The position numbers were made by a program, and so were the translations under genes. Shown piece after piece: positions 43,880-54,900 of a stretch of DNA of 64,000 nucleotides. Every line of letters begins with the position of its first letter. Within the stretch, counting starts at the first letter, position 1. The notes under the pieces were generated by a model. That model was not told the origin of the DNA. It searched no databases and was given only the letters and a program-made list of their open reading frames with translations. This stretch comes from Edaphochlamys debaryana (Eukaryota; Chlorophyta; Chlorophyceae; Chlamydomonadales), in the NCBI GenBank assembly GCA_016858145.1, contig JAEHOE010000007.1, positions 682,001-746,000 on the forward strand, written 5' to 3'.

Positions 43880-46800
43880 ATGGGCGTCCAACGCCGTAAG
43901 CCCGCTGCGGCCAAGGAGTCGGTCGCTGATGGATCGGCCATCGTGAACGCTCCCCCGGCCCAGCGCTACCCCGCGGAGCCGCCTAGCTTTACCCTTGGGG
44001 ATATCCGCCGCGCCATCCCGGCGCACTGCTTTGAGCGCTCGACGCTGAAATCGTCGATGCACCTCGTGAGACGGGCTGGGAAGCCCATTTTGCGCGATTT
44101 GGCATCCTCCTGTCATCTTATGAATACTCGGAGGGCAGCGCGGGCCGGCGGCGTGCTGAGCAGGCCCGATGGATGGTAGCCCTGATGCGCTTTCCCTCGT
44201 CGCTGCGCGCAGGCGTTCGACGTGCTGGTGTGCTCGGTGCTGTGGTTTGCGTCCACCTTCATCGACAAGCTGCCGGTGCCCGGGTGCGTTTCCCGCACGC
44301 AAAAGTCGTTGGCCGCAGCCACGTCGGGCCCCTGGCCAAAGGCGGGAAACGCCTGCCCACCTCCCGAGCCCCGCCTGGCAACGCGCTAGGGGGGGGCCCC
44401 CCTCCTCCGCCCCTTGCATGGGTACCGGGCCTTATGTAGACCTGAATTCCCTTTCGCCCCGCAGATGGGTCTCCTACGGCATCCTCTGGCCGCTGTACTG
44501 GTTCTGGCAGGCGAGTCGAGCGGGGCCTGGCAGCGGGGGCTATGGGCGGGGGCTCAGCGAGGCAGGGGGGGGCGGCAGGGGAGGCAGGTTGCAAGAAGAC
44601 AGGCCGTGGCGGTGGACGGATTATGACAGGGGTTAGTGTCTGAGGGTTACAAGCCCAGGCTGATCTCTGTGTACAACCACCCACATCCCCATCAGTCATA
44701 GGCGTTACACGCAGTCTCACCTCCGTTTCCCTCAACTCCCCTTCAACCCTCCCCCCAAAATCTGTAGGGCGCCTTCATGACCGGCATCTGGGTCATCGCC
44801 CACGAGTGCGGCCACGGCGCCTTCTCGCCCTCGGACGCGGTCAACGACGGCGTGGGTCTGGTGTTCCACTCGTTGCTGCTGGTGCCCTACTACAGCTGGT
44901 GGGGGGGGAGGGGGAAGGGGGAGGGAGGGCAGGGGGGAGGGGGAGGGAGGGGGAGGGGGGTGGGGAGGGGGGAAGGGTGCGGGAGGCAGGCAGACAGGGA
45001 GGGGGAGAGGGGTCTCAGGGAGGGAGGGGTGGAGAGGACAGATGAAGGGAGACGGGCGGGCGTCATGAAGGGAGGTTGTGGGTGTGCGGAACTGGGGCGC
45101 AGAACGACAACACTCACAGCTGACGCTCAGCCTCTTTTCCCCTCACGCCCTCTCCGTGCTCCCCCCCCACCACCACCCCCCACACACCCCTCCAGGAAGC
45201 ACTCCCACCGGCGGCACCACCAGCACACCGGCAGCACGGAGCTGGACGAGGTGTTCGTGCCGGAGGTCAGGCCGCCGGGCAGCAAGGTGAGGGGGGGGGG
45301 CGTGAAGGGGGGGGAGGGGACGGGGCTTGGGGGTGATCCTAGAGAGCGGGGAGGGTACCGCAGGAGGCCCTTGGGAGGCCCGGCCCGCCGACGCTGAGTC
45401 GCGTTACCCATTCATGTGCACCGCCCCTACGCCTCCCCCAACACCCCTGCCCCCTGGCCCCTTCCCCGCTCCCCCTCATCTTCACCCCTGCCCCACCCCC
45501 CTTCCCTGCCCCAGGCCCACTGGATCCAGCGCACCCCCGTCTACCGCCTGGGCCACCTGCTGTTCCAGCAGCTGCTGGGCTGGCCCCTGTACCTGGCATT
45601 CAACGTGTCGGGGCACGCCTACCCGCGGTGGGGGGGGGGGAGAGGGGGGAAAGGAAGAGGGGAGGGGCAGGCTGGGGGAAGTGAAGGAGGGAGGAGGGGC
45701 AGCGGTGTGTGTGCAGGAGGCCGAGGGGGACAAGGGCAGGCACGGGTGCGGTGATTGGTGTGCGCTTGTGCGGGTGGAGGCAGCCCGGGCTCCCGAGACC
45801 GCACCGTGATCCGCCTGCTGACGTCCCCGCCTCCGCCCCGCCCCTCGTTTACCCCCCCGCCCCAGGTGGGCCAACCACTTCGACCCCTATTCCCCCATCT
45901 TCACCAAGAAGGAGCGGATCGAGGTGGGGGGGGCCGTACGGGGGATGTGGGCTTGGGGTAATGGCGTGGGGTAATGGTGCACAGTGTGCAGCAAAGGGCT
46001 GGGGTAAGAACGGGGTGCTTTGGTTTTAACGCTCCTCAATTCCCTTCCCCTCCCCCCTCCCCCCCCTGTCAGGTGCTCATCTCTGACCTGTCCCTGGTGG
46101 CGGTGGTGGCGGGGCTGGCGGCCGTGGGCAAGGCCTTCGGCTGGATCTGGCTGCTCAAGACGTACGGCATCCCGTACCTCATCGTCAACCACTGGCTGGT
46201 ACGGCAGGGGTGCTGGCGGTGGCGTCGAGGGGTTTCGTCGGGGCACACAAGAGTGCGAATTAGTTTCCCGCCGCGGTCGCGGAGGGCGAAGGTGGAGGGC
46301 AAATGGGGACGTCTGGGACGTGCGCTGAGGCCGTGAGCCCCAGACTTGACTCCCACGCTCCCTTCTCAGTTCTCAAACCCCACGCGGCACAACCTTCGCT
46401 CACCCGTACCTGCCTTGTCGTGTGCTCCCCCCATCAAACCCCTGCGCTCACCAGCACCTGCCTTCTCGTGCCTTCCCCCCACTCCTTGCCCAGGTGATGA
46501 TTACCTTCCTGCAGCACACCCACCCCAACCTCCCCCACTACGGAGAGGGTGAGAAGGGGGGAGGGCAGGGGAGCAGAAGGGGCAGCAGGGTAAGGCAAGG
46601 CAGCCATGCCTTTCCTGCCCATCCCTGTGCCTGGCATGGTGCTGACAAGTCGGGCCTGTAACACACTGCATCCCAACAAGACACCTTTGCTACCTCTCCC
46701 CTTCCCCCCCCCCCCAGGCGAGTGGGACTGGCTGCGTGGCGCCATGGCCACTGTGGACCGCTCGTACGGCATCCTCAACAAGGTCTTCCACAACATCACG

Positions 46801-47477
46801 GGTGAGGGAGCGCAGCAGCGAGGGCTGGAGGGATACGTGGAGAGCTGCTGCATCGGCTTCCGCCCCCGTCTTAATGCACCCCGCCTAAATGGGCCATGCC
46901 ACTGTACCCATGCATGTGAGCGCTCTCAACCTCCCCCTCTGCCCGCCCTGCCCTCTTCCCCCCTCCCAGACACCCACGTGGCCCACCACCTCTTCTCCTA
47001 CATGCCCCACTACCACGCCATGGAGGCCACCCAGCACATCAAGAAGGTGGGGAAAGGAGGTCGACGGGAGCGGTGGTGTGGTTTAGTGGCGAGGTCGGGA
47101 GCATGCTGTCGCCCCTCTCGCCCCCTCCCCCGCACATTCCCAACCGTCCCCTAGAGTAAAGCGCCCTACCTACTCGGGCAAACAGACTCTAGCTAACTCT
47201 CGTACTGGGAGAGCTCTAGGAGCTGTCCCGTACCGTAGGGTCCAGAGGTTCTGGACGAACGTAGAGCCTACGGCCCTCTCCCTGCCCTTCTTCCCCCCCC
47301 TCCCCTTACCCCCCCTTGCCTCCCCCTCCCTCCTCCCCCCCGCGTCAGGTGCTGGGCCCCTACTACGCCACAGACGAGCGCAACTGCTTCGCCGCGCTGT
47401 GGCAGGAGCTGGGCGCCTGCGCCTTCGTGACGCCGGATGCGGGCGGCCCCGAGAAGGTCTACTGGTACAGCAAGTAG
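43880..47477 (+). CDS. FAD2: Delta-12 (omega-6) fatty acid desaturase, microsomal FAD2 type
   Basis: Twelve exons join in phase: 43880-44065, 44213-44283, 44465-44510, 44768-44898, 45196-45286, 45515-45627, 45866-45923, 46073-46198, 46494-46548, 46718-46801, 46970-47046 and 47349-47477. They give 388 residues, close to the usual FAD2 length of about 383. The enzyme converts oleoyl to linoleoyl chains on ER phospholipids using cytochrome b5. The three di-iron histidine boxes are intact: HECGH (113-117), HRRHH (149-153) and HVAHH (323-327). Other hallmarks are [45 protein letters not shown] and [18 protein letters not shown]. The absence of a transit peptide argues against plastid FAD6. Exon 3 ends CAG|GCGAGT, a GC-type donor. 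ATG 43880 was chosen because homology begins just after it. Confidence 0.96.
44511..44767 (+). other. GC-AG intron (intron 3 of FAD2)
   Basis: The donor is CAG|GCGAGT and the acceptor TCTGTAG|GGC. The protein is continuous across it (WFWQ then GAFMTGIW), and no GT donor nearby keeps the frame. Confidence 0.75.
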
Positions 47478-48472
47478 AGGATACCTCGTGTGTGGAGTGG
47501 TCTCCTCCCGGCGGTTTGCGTTGCGATGGACGTGTTTTGAGGGGAGCGCAGTGGAGAGGGGTGTGAGGAGGGAGCAGGATGGGTGAGGCGGCAGGGGCCG
47601 AGAGAGGCGTGGGAGGGAAGTGCAGGGGCGCGGGCGGAGCCTCGTCATGCCGCTGAGTGTGGGTGTGATAGCGGTAGACCGGTAGTGGGTGCTTGACCTT
47701 GGATGCAGCCAACTTGTGTAGCCTGCTGCGCCCGGTGTGCCACCTTGGGAGAGCGGTTGCTGCATCTTGCCGCGTACTTTGCATGCTAGGAGCCTGGGAC
47801 TTGCGTGAGCTCCCGGCCCTTGTGCCGTGGCCTGGCGTGCGTAGCCTGACGCGTGACTTGTGCAACTGATCAGGATTCGCATTGGTGTGTAGCGCTGTAG
47901 CCTAGGGGTGGACTCCACGGAGGGGCATTGTGAACGTGCAACGCGTGGGCACGGTGGGCCACGTCCCCACCCCGTTTCTCAATTCCCCACCCCGCTGGTG
48001 TGGCCGGTGGCTGTGGGGGAGGGACGGGGGCAGGATCCGCGCTGGATCGAATGCGTGTAACTTCTGGACGTGTGCGAATGGGTCCGTGCAAGGCTGCATA
48101 TGGACCCATGATGATGCGGTAGAAGGCGGTAGACGTGCAATCCCATCCGGCTTGCGGGGCACGACAGTGACGACGCAGGGTCCGCACGGCACGGGACAGA
48201 CGACCCCAACCAACGCTGGCAATAAGCACCAAGCAGAAGCCCTATGACATAGCTCTCGCGCCTAGCTCGCCACAAGCGGCCGGCGTTGCTTGTTCAAACT
48301 TTTGAGCGACAGATAGACGCCCGCGTCGCGCTTGCAGCTCGTTTACGTGCCTCTTCAGCAGCACCCTGCACGCCGCTGGGCGTAAAAGGCTAGATGCTGC
48401 AAACGTCGGGACCAAGTCGTCAGTCGGCATTGCGCAGTCCACACTCGATCCCTCACTCGTTTGCACGCCAGG
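47478..48472. other. Intergenic region downstream of FAD2
   Basis: A TGTAA at 48056-48060 lies about 580 bases after the FAD2 stop. No coding motif was seen; the sequence just before 48473 is open in the ankyrin frame but has no ATG. Confidence 0.45.
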
Positions 48473-50653
48473 CATCCTGCAGCAGATTGCCAAGCAACTG
48501 AGTTCCAACGAGCTGGCATGCCTCCGCGTCGTTAATAAAGCGACCGCGGAGCACTTCAGCGAGCATGTAGCGATTTGCCTCGTAGAGCCGGTGCCGCGCT
48601 GGGCTTTCGTAGAGCGCTGGGAGGATGAGGAGGTCGACGAGAAGGTGTCCTGGGCCCAGCGCTCACTGCTGGTGTCCCTGACCGTCGCCTCTGGCCATGT
48701 CGGCAACCTCGAGGTAGCGCTGGCCGCGTCGGGCCTCCAGTCCCGCCAGGAGCACCTGCACACCGCTGCCCGAGGTGGGCACCTGGAGGCCTGCAGACAC
48801 CTGCTCAGCAAGCTGCGGGCGCCCTCCTTCCCCAGCCTCCTCGATACGGCCGCCGGCGCGGGCCAGCACGCGGTGTGCGAGTGGGTCCTCCAGCACGCAC
48901 CCGACCTGCAGCCTCCGGACATCGGCCGGGCCGCTGTATCGGCCGCGTGCAACGGCCGCGTCGACCTTATGGAGCGGCTGCTGGAGGAGGAGGCCAAGCG
49001 CGGCTGCGGCGGCCGCTTCCTGCAGCCCTGTGGCCCCAATCTGGAGGCTCAAGTGTGGTAAGCGGGGTGAGGCGGTGACGATGTATAGGCAGGCCAGGAG
49101 TGGGCACCGCCCGCCGGAGCGGAGCGTAGTGGAGAGGGGCAACGCGCTCTCTTTGCGGCACTCTCTCGCCGTCCCCGGCCCCCGTCCCCGCCTTGCCGAA
49201 TTGCCCCTCCGCCTGTGGCTCCCCAGGAAGCACTGTGACCTCACAACCTCGCTGCGGCTGACCAAGCTCTACATGCAACCGGCGGACCCCGGAGCCGACC
49301 CACATCACGCCGCAGCCGACATGCCCTGGTCTCTCCCAGAGCTGCGCAACGCCCTCTTCGCCAGCCTGGCGGGGCCCGGGGCCGACTGGCAGGCCAAGGC
49401 CTCCTGGCTGCTGGAAGGCGTGGAGCAGCTCAAACAACACCCCCAACCCAACCCAGCCCTGCCCTCCATCCAAGCTCTGACGATGACGGGGACGAGGACG
49501 AGGACGAGGACGAGGAAGGCGAGCACCAGCTCTCCTTCCGTGCTGGCAACAACCCGTACCTCGCCGTTGCTGACAGCGCCTCCAAAGAGATCCTCACCGA
49601 TAAGGAGGCACTGGAGCGGTTCGTCTGGCTCAAGGGCACGGGCTGCGCCTTCGACCCACATCGCTGCGGCTGGACCTTAGTCATGCTGGCTGCCAGGGGT
49701 GGCTGTACGGTCGCCGTACTGTGGCTGCTGATCGAGGGCGCCGACCCAGATGGCGACACCGACGACCTGTCCGCGGAGGACCTCCTGCCGAGCCGGCTCA
49801 AGCCCAAACACCTGCCCGTGCTCTAAGTGCTCACGGCCGCGGGTTTCCTGTACCTGGACGACTGCCTGCCGGGGGCCGTGGCCGGCGGCAGCGTGGCCGT
49901 GCTGAATTGGGCGTGGAATGCGTGGGACTGGGCGGAGGAGGGCGTGCTCGGGCCGGACCTGTCCGCCCTCGGGGCCAAGTCCGGCAGCCCGAGGGTCATG
50001 CGCTGGTTGGCGCAGCGGGGCTGCCGCCCGTGCGCCAAGGCTTAGTCCAAGGCCGCCAAGTCGGGCCGCGTGGAGGCGATTCGGTACCTGGAGGAGATTG
50101 GCTGCCCGCAGCCGGTGAGCCCTAGCTTGGATTCGATGGATATCGTTCTGGGACGGCACTTGAGCAGAAAAGCAAGGGGCGGAAAGTGCAGCAGCATGGT
50201 AGGGGCTGCGCAGGGACCGGGATCGTGGCGTTGGGGTGCTCCAACATGGGGCAGGGCAGGGCCGCCAGAGCGCAACGCACTCACATGTACCTGGCCTCTT
50301 ACACCGCCTCCCTACCTGTCGCCTCCCCGCGCTCCGTCCAGACCCGGGGCGAGCCCTACCTGGCCGCGCTCCGAAGCCCCTCCTCCTCCCCTTCCGGCGA
50401 CCGCAACTGGGAGCTCCTGCCCGCACTCCACCAGGCCGGCATTGCCTTCGGCGCCGCCCGCACACGCCGTGAGCTCCTCGCCTCGGCTGTCACCCGCTGC
50501 GCCCCGCTGGCCACCCTGGAGTGGCTGCAGGGCGCGGGCTGCTGGACGCCCTGGGACAACGTGGAGGCCGCGGCCTCGGTCAGCCGCCTGCCCGCCGGGT
50601 ACGTGGCGGAGGTGCTGGCGTGGATCGAGCGGCAGCGGGAGCTGCGGGAGTAG
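48473..50653 (+). pseudogene. Ankyrin-repeat protein of the volvocine F-box-like/ANK family, decayed
   Basis: The homologous reading starts ILQQIAKQLSSNELACLRVV, an F-box-like start, then has ankyrin-type helices (SGHVGNLEVALAASG, AARGGHLEACRHLLSKL, AGAGQHAVCEWVLQHAP, CNGRVDLMERLLEEE). A conserved intron follows (TG|GTAAGC ... CCCCAG|GAAGC near 49058-49227), then LRNALFASLAGPGADW. The later parts are ALERFVWLKGTGCAFDPH, AVAGGSVAVLNWAWNAW and VEAIRYLEEIGCPQP, and after another intron LPAGYVAEVLAWIERQ. Defects: no in-frame ATG at the start, a frame change near 49440-49480, TAA at 49824-49826 and TAG at 50043-50045, each within clear homology. Ankyrin repeats mediate protein binding; this copy is probably non-functional. 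Confidence 0.7.
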
Positions 50654-51911
50654 ATGGCGGTCGAGGCAGCGCCGAGATACTGAGCGCGGGGTGGTCCCAG
50701 GTGGGATCGGGCAGGGCCGGGTGAGCTGAGGCGTACGTCGGTTGGTGGGGCTGTTACAGACGTATAGGCAGGATGATGGGGGAGTTGACGGGCGTATCTT
50801 GCCTGGCGCGTGACATTGACATGGAGTCAAGATGACACGATTGGAGGACGTTTATTCTCCGTTGTTTGTTCTCCGTTGGCTTGGAGCCGCTTGTGAGGGG
50901 GCGACGCGCCTGGCTGGAGGGGCAACGGTTCGGTGTTGGGAAAGGGGTCAGCAGCGCGCAAGGCTGCGTGGCTTAGCTGCTTGCGCTGAGCGTGGACTTC
51001 CAGCGTGGCGGGTCGCATCACCGCATTTCATGGTTCCGGTACCCTCTGGACCGCTGGGTGTGGCCAGCTGTGACGGGGTGTCTGCGTGGCCGGGTGGCGA
51101 AGAATGAAGGTCAGGTGCCGGACCCAGGGGCCAGGGCTCATGTCGCTTGTGCCGCGTTGCATGCTACATCGCTACACGGCGCGCATACGTGCGCCGCAAC
51201 CACTGGGGCAACACCATTAACGCGCACCTCCCGCCGCCGCCGTGTTGGGAGCAGCTGGACGCTCCGTACGACGAAGGCCCGCATGACCGAACCCCCGGGC
51301 CGTCCCACGTTGCCGCGGGACCCAGAGCCCGTTCTGGCTAAGTAGGAACAGCACACAGCAATAAGATGCATGCCCCGCTCGAGGCTGTAAAGTACAACCG
51401 TACAGACACAAAGGACCCAAGGCCCTCCCAGGTCACCTCCCGCAGCCGTATCCACCTGACGGCCCTGCGTAATTGGAGCTTCTGGCCTAAGCCACGCAGC
51501 CCACGCTGCTGTTTCCTTTCCTGTCGACCCTTGGTCCAATTGCCGTAGGCGCCGCACGCCCTTCAAAGCCCCTGGCCATCAGGTGCCGCCCCGCCCCCAG
51601 CTCATCCTGCGCCCAGCACCCACATCCTCGATTGCCACACCTGAACCGGCCCCGATGCCTTGAGCGCCATCCCCTGCGGTACCAAACCCTGACCTCGCTA
51701 CTGCCCCGCACCCCTAGTCCCTGTCCTGTCCTTTCTGCCTCGCCCCGGCTTCCTTATCCATCAATGGTCCACGAAATCGGGTAGATGCTACCCAAAACTC
51801 TGCAGTGCGCACCCATGCGCTAAAACGCTCCACCCAACCAACCCGTGGCGCCGACTCAACCTCAGCAATTCGACATGCTGCCCCCAACCGAAAAGCCTGC
51901 ATGTACGGCGC
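50654..51911. other. Intergenic region between convergent genes
   Basis: It holds the 3' flanks of the ankyrin pseudogene and of the long minus-strand gene. TGTAA occurs at 51386-51390 (plus) and its reverse at 50754-50758. Nothing else was recognised. Confidence 0.45.
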
Positions 51912-54900
51912 TCAACCGCTGCCCATGCACAGCCCCAGCACGTCCGCCAGCAGGTCCTCGTCCTCGTCCTGCTCGGCGGCGGTTGGTACGGCCGGCGGTT
52001 GGTGACTGATCAGCGGTTTATCCACCGGCGGCGGGGCGCCAACCGTGGCCGGCGGCTGCGCCCACGACTGCTGCTGCGCCAGCGGCTGCGGCTGCGGCGG
52101 CAGCTGCGGGGGCGGTTGTTGCATCGCCGGCTGGGAAACCTGCGGCAGGGCTGCCTGCGGCTGACTGGCCTGTGGTGGTGGGAAGAAGTCGATCGGCTTC
52201 CACGATCCCGGCTGCTCCGCCGGGGCCTGTGCAGGGGCCTGCGTGACCGGTTGCGCCGGCGGCGGCGGGTGCACGAGCGACCGCACCTCGTCCACCAACG
52301 ACAGGGCATCGAAGGGGGCCGTGGGGTCGCCAGGCGGCGCGGCCGCGCCATACGGCACCGCCGTTGGACCAGAGGCGAACTGCGGGCTCGGCTGGAAAGC
52401 CGCCGCCGTTCCTGCCGAGGGCCCGTTGGCGGCAGCCGACCGAGCTGCGCCTGAGCCCGCGGGCCGCCCCGCGCCCCGCCGTGCCTGGGCCTGCACCTGT
52501 GCCTGTGCCTCGGCCTCCGCGACGGAAGTCGGGACGGCGAAGGGCAGGGCCGGGGCGGCGGGCTCGGCTGGGTCGAGGTCCCACGAGGCCTCGGCCCCGC
52601 CGCCGCCGGCCCAGGGCACGGCCATGGGTGCGGCCTCAGGAGCGGGTGCGAAGGACGAGGAGCCGTGGGATCCGTAGAGGCCGGGTCCAGCGGGAGCGGC
52701 GCTAGGAGCATGGGCAGGGGCAGGGCCGCGGGGGCTGGGGGTCGCACCGCTGTAGGCGCGCTGCAGCAGGCCCGCCGCGGCCGCGGCGGCGGCGGCGGAC
52801 GAGGCTAGCGCCGCCGAGGGCACGTTGGAGTGTGATGGTGGCGGCGGCGGCGGCATGGATTGGGCGCCGGCGGCCCGGGCTGCCGCTGCTTGCGCCAGCA
52901 TCCGCTGCGCCGCCGCCGCGGCCGCGGCGGCGGGGCCCTGCGCCGCCGGCGGCTCGGGCGGCGGCGTGGGTTTCGGCGGCGGCGGCGGGGGCGCGGCGAC
53001 GCGGGGTGGCGGCGCGCGCGGGAAGAAGGGCGCGGCATCGGGCTTGAGCTGCGTGCCAGTGCCGCCGCCGCCGCTGCTGCCGCCGCCGCCGGGCCGCCGG
53101 CCGCCACCTGACACTAGCCCTGCCCGCTCTGCTTGGAGCATCTCCCGTGCCAGGGCGTCGTCGGTTGGGAATTCAAGGAGGCTGGTGACCTGGGGGTGGA
53201 GGTGTGAAAGGTGCGGGTACAAGACCGGTGAGGACGACGAAGTGCAGTAAGCGGGCGTGGGGGAGGTAAGAGAGCGGAAGAGCGGGTGGCAGGGCTCGTT
53301 AGGGCAGTGGGCCCGCGCAGGCGATGAAAGGGTGGGGACCACGCACCTCGAGCCCGCCGTTGCCCGCCAGGCTGCCGGGCCCAAGCAGGCCCAGCGCGTC
53401 GCCCGTCGCCAGGCCCGCCGCAACCGCCGAAGCAACCGTCTCCGTACGGAAGCTAACCGCCACGGCGGCGCCGCCCTCGAAGCTTTGAAACGCCGTCATC
53501 GAGCCGTACCGATCCAGTACGGCCATGAGCTGGCTGTCGGCGATGCGGGGCCGCCCCTTGAACAGGCTGCCGTACAGGTGCCGTATGCAGGGCCCCTCCA
53601 GCAGTAGGTGCGGCGTGAAGATCTCGGATCCCGGGCACTGAGGAAGGGAGGCGGGCGAGGGCAGCGCACAAGTCAGGAGTCTTGAGGCGTGGGCCTCGAC
53701 TGCTCTCTCCGCACACCTCCGCGGCCACCTTCCGTCGGGTCCTCCCTGTCCTGAGAAACTCAACCCTTGCCCTGCGTTCTGAGGTCCCTCCCACCTCAAT
53801 CCATGCACAGCCCGTCTACATCAGCCCCTCCCTCTCCCCTACCTCCGTGGGAACACTGGCTGGTGACAAGCGTGGGCCTGCGCCCCGACCTGCAGTCTGA
53901 GTCTCCCTCCCCCGTCCCCGCCCCTCCCTCACCCTGAGCCCCCTCTGCCCTCACCAACCCGGCCCCTCCCTCGCCCCTTCCCCCTGCCCCTTCCCCTTCC
54001 CCCCTGCCCCACCTTGAGCAGCTGCAGGGCCCGCACGATGGGGTCGTCCTCGCCGGGGCCCTCGTCCGCGGCGGCGCCGCCGGGGCCGCCGCTGCCCAGG
54101 CCTCCCAGTGTGGGGAAGTCCGCCTCCGTCACCTTGGCGGGACCCTGCTGCGCCGGCGGCTTGGCGGCGGGCTGCGCCTTGGGCGGCGGCGGCGGGGGCT
54201 GGTAGTCACGCCCCCCCACGCCGCCGCTGCCGCGGCCCCCGCTGCCGTTGTACCGATCGCCGTACCGGTCGCTGTATCGCTGCTCGGCCCGGGAGTCGCC
54301 GTACGAGGGCGGCGGCTCTAAGGGGGCGGCGCCGCCGTCTCGGTCCCACACCGGCCGTACCTCGAAGGGCACCCCCGCCTTCCACGCAGCACCACCCCCC
54401 GCTCCGCCTCCTCCCCCACCTCCTCCCCCAGACTGCGGGGCTCCCCCCTCCGCCCCCTCCCCGCCCTCGCCCCCCTCCGCGCCCTCCGCCCCGCCGCTCT
54501 TGTAGCTGAACGCCACCGCGAGCCGCACGCCGCGCTTGCCGCCCCGCTTGCCGCCGCCAATGATGGGGGCCGCCTCCGTATCCTCCACGGGCGTGGAATC
54601 ACGGACGCGAGACGGCGGAGGCACGGCCACACGCGCCGGCTCGCGTTGGCGACTGAGCGGCACCAGGGTAACGGCATCCAAGTCGATCAACTCCGCGGCC
54701 TTGGGCGCGGCCTCCTCGGCGGCTTCGGCCTCGGCAGTGGCGTCTTGGGGCGAGGCTGCGTCGCCGTAGGCGTCTTCGTCGGCCTCCTCGTCGTAAGCCC
54801 AAGCCTCCGCCTGCCACCCGGGCCGCTGCCAGCCTTTGCCGCCAGCCCCGGGCTTGCCTCCGCCCGCCTGCGCCTTCGCCTCCGCCGCTTCTGTCGCGGC

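Noticed and set aside
47047..47348. AT-richer last intron of FAD2 as a small mobile element or snoRNA
   Set aside because: No terminal inverted repeats, target duplication or box C/D or H/ACA motifs could be made out.
48242..49039. A 265-codon open frame antisense to the ankyrin pseudogene
   Set aside because: It mirrors the coding bias of the sense strand and has no recognisable domain.
49824..50045. TAA and TAG read as glutamine, as in some ulvophyte algae
   Set aside because: Other genes here end cleanly at TAG or TAA (FAD2, MYND, copies B1 and B2), so the standard code applies and the ankyrin copy is a pseudogene.
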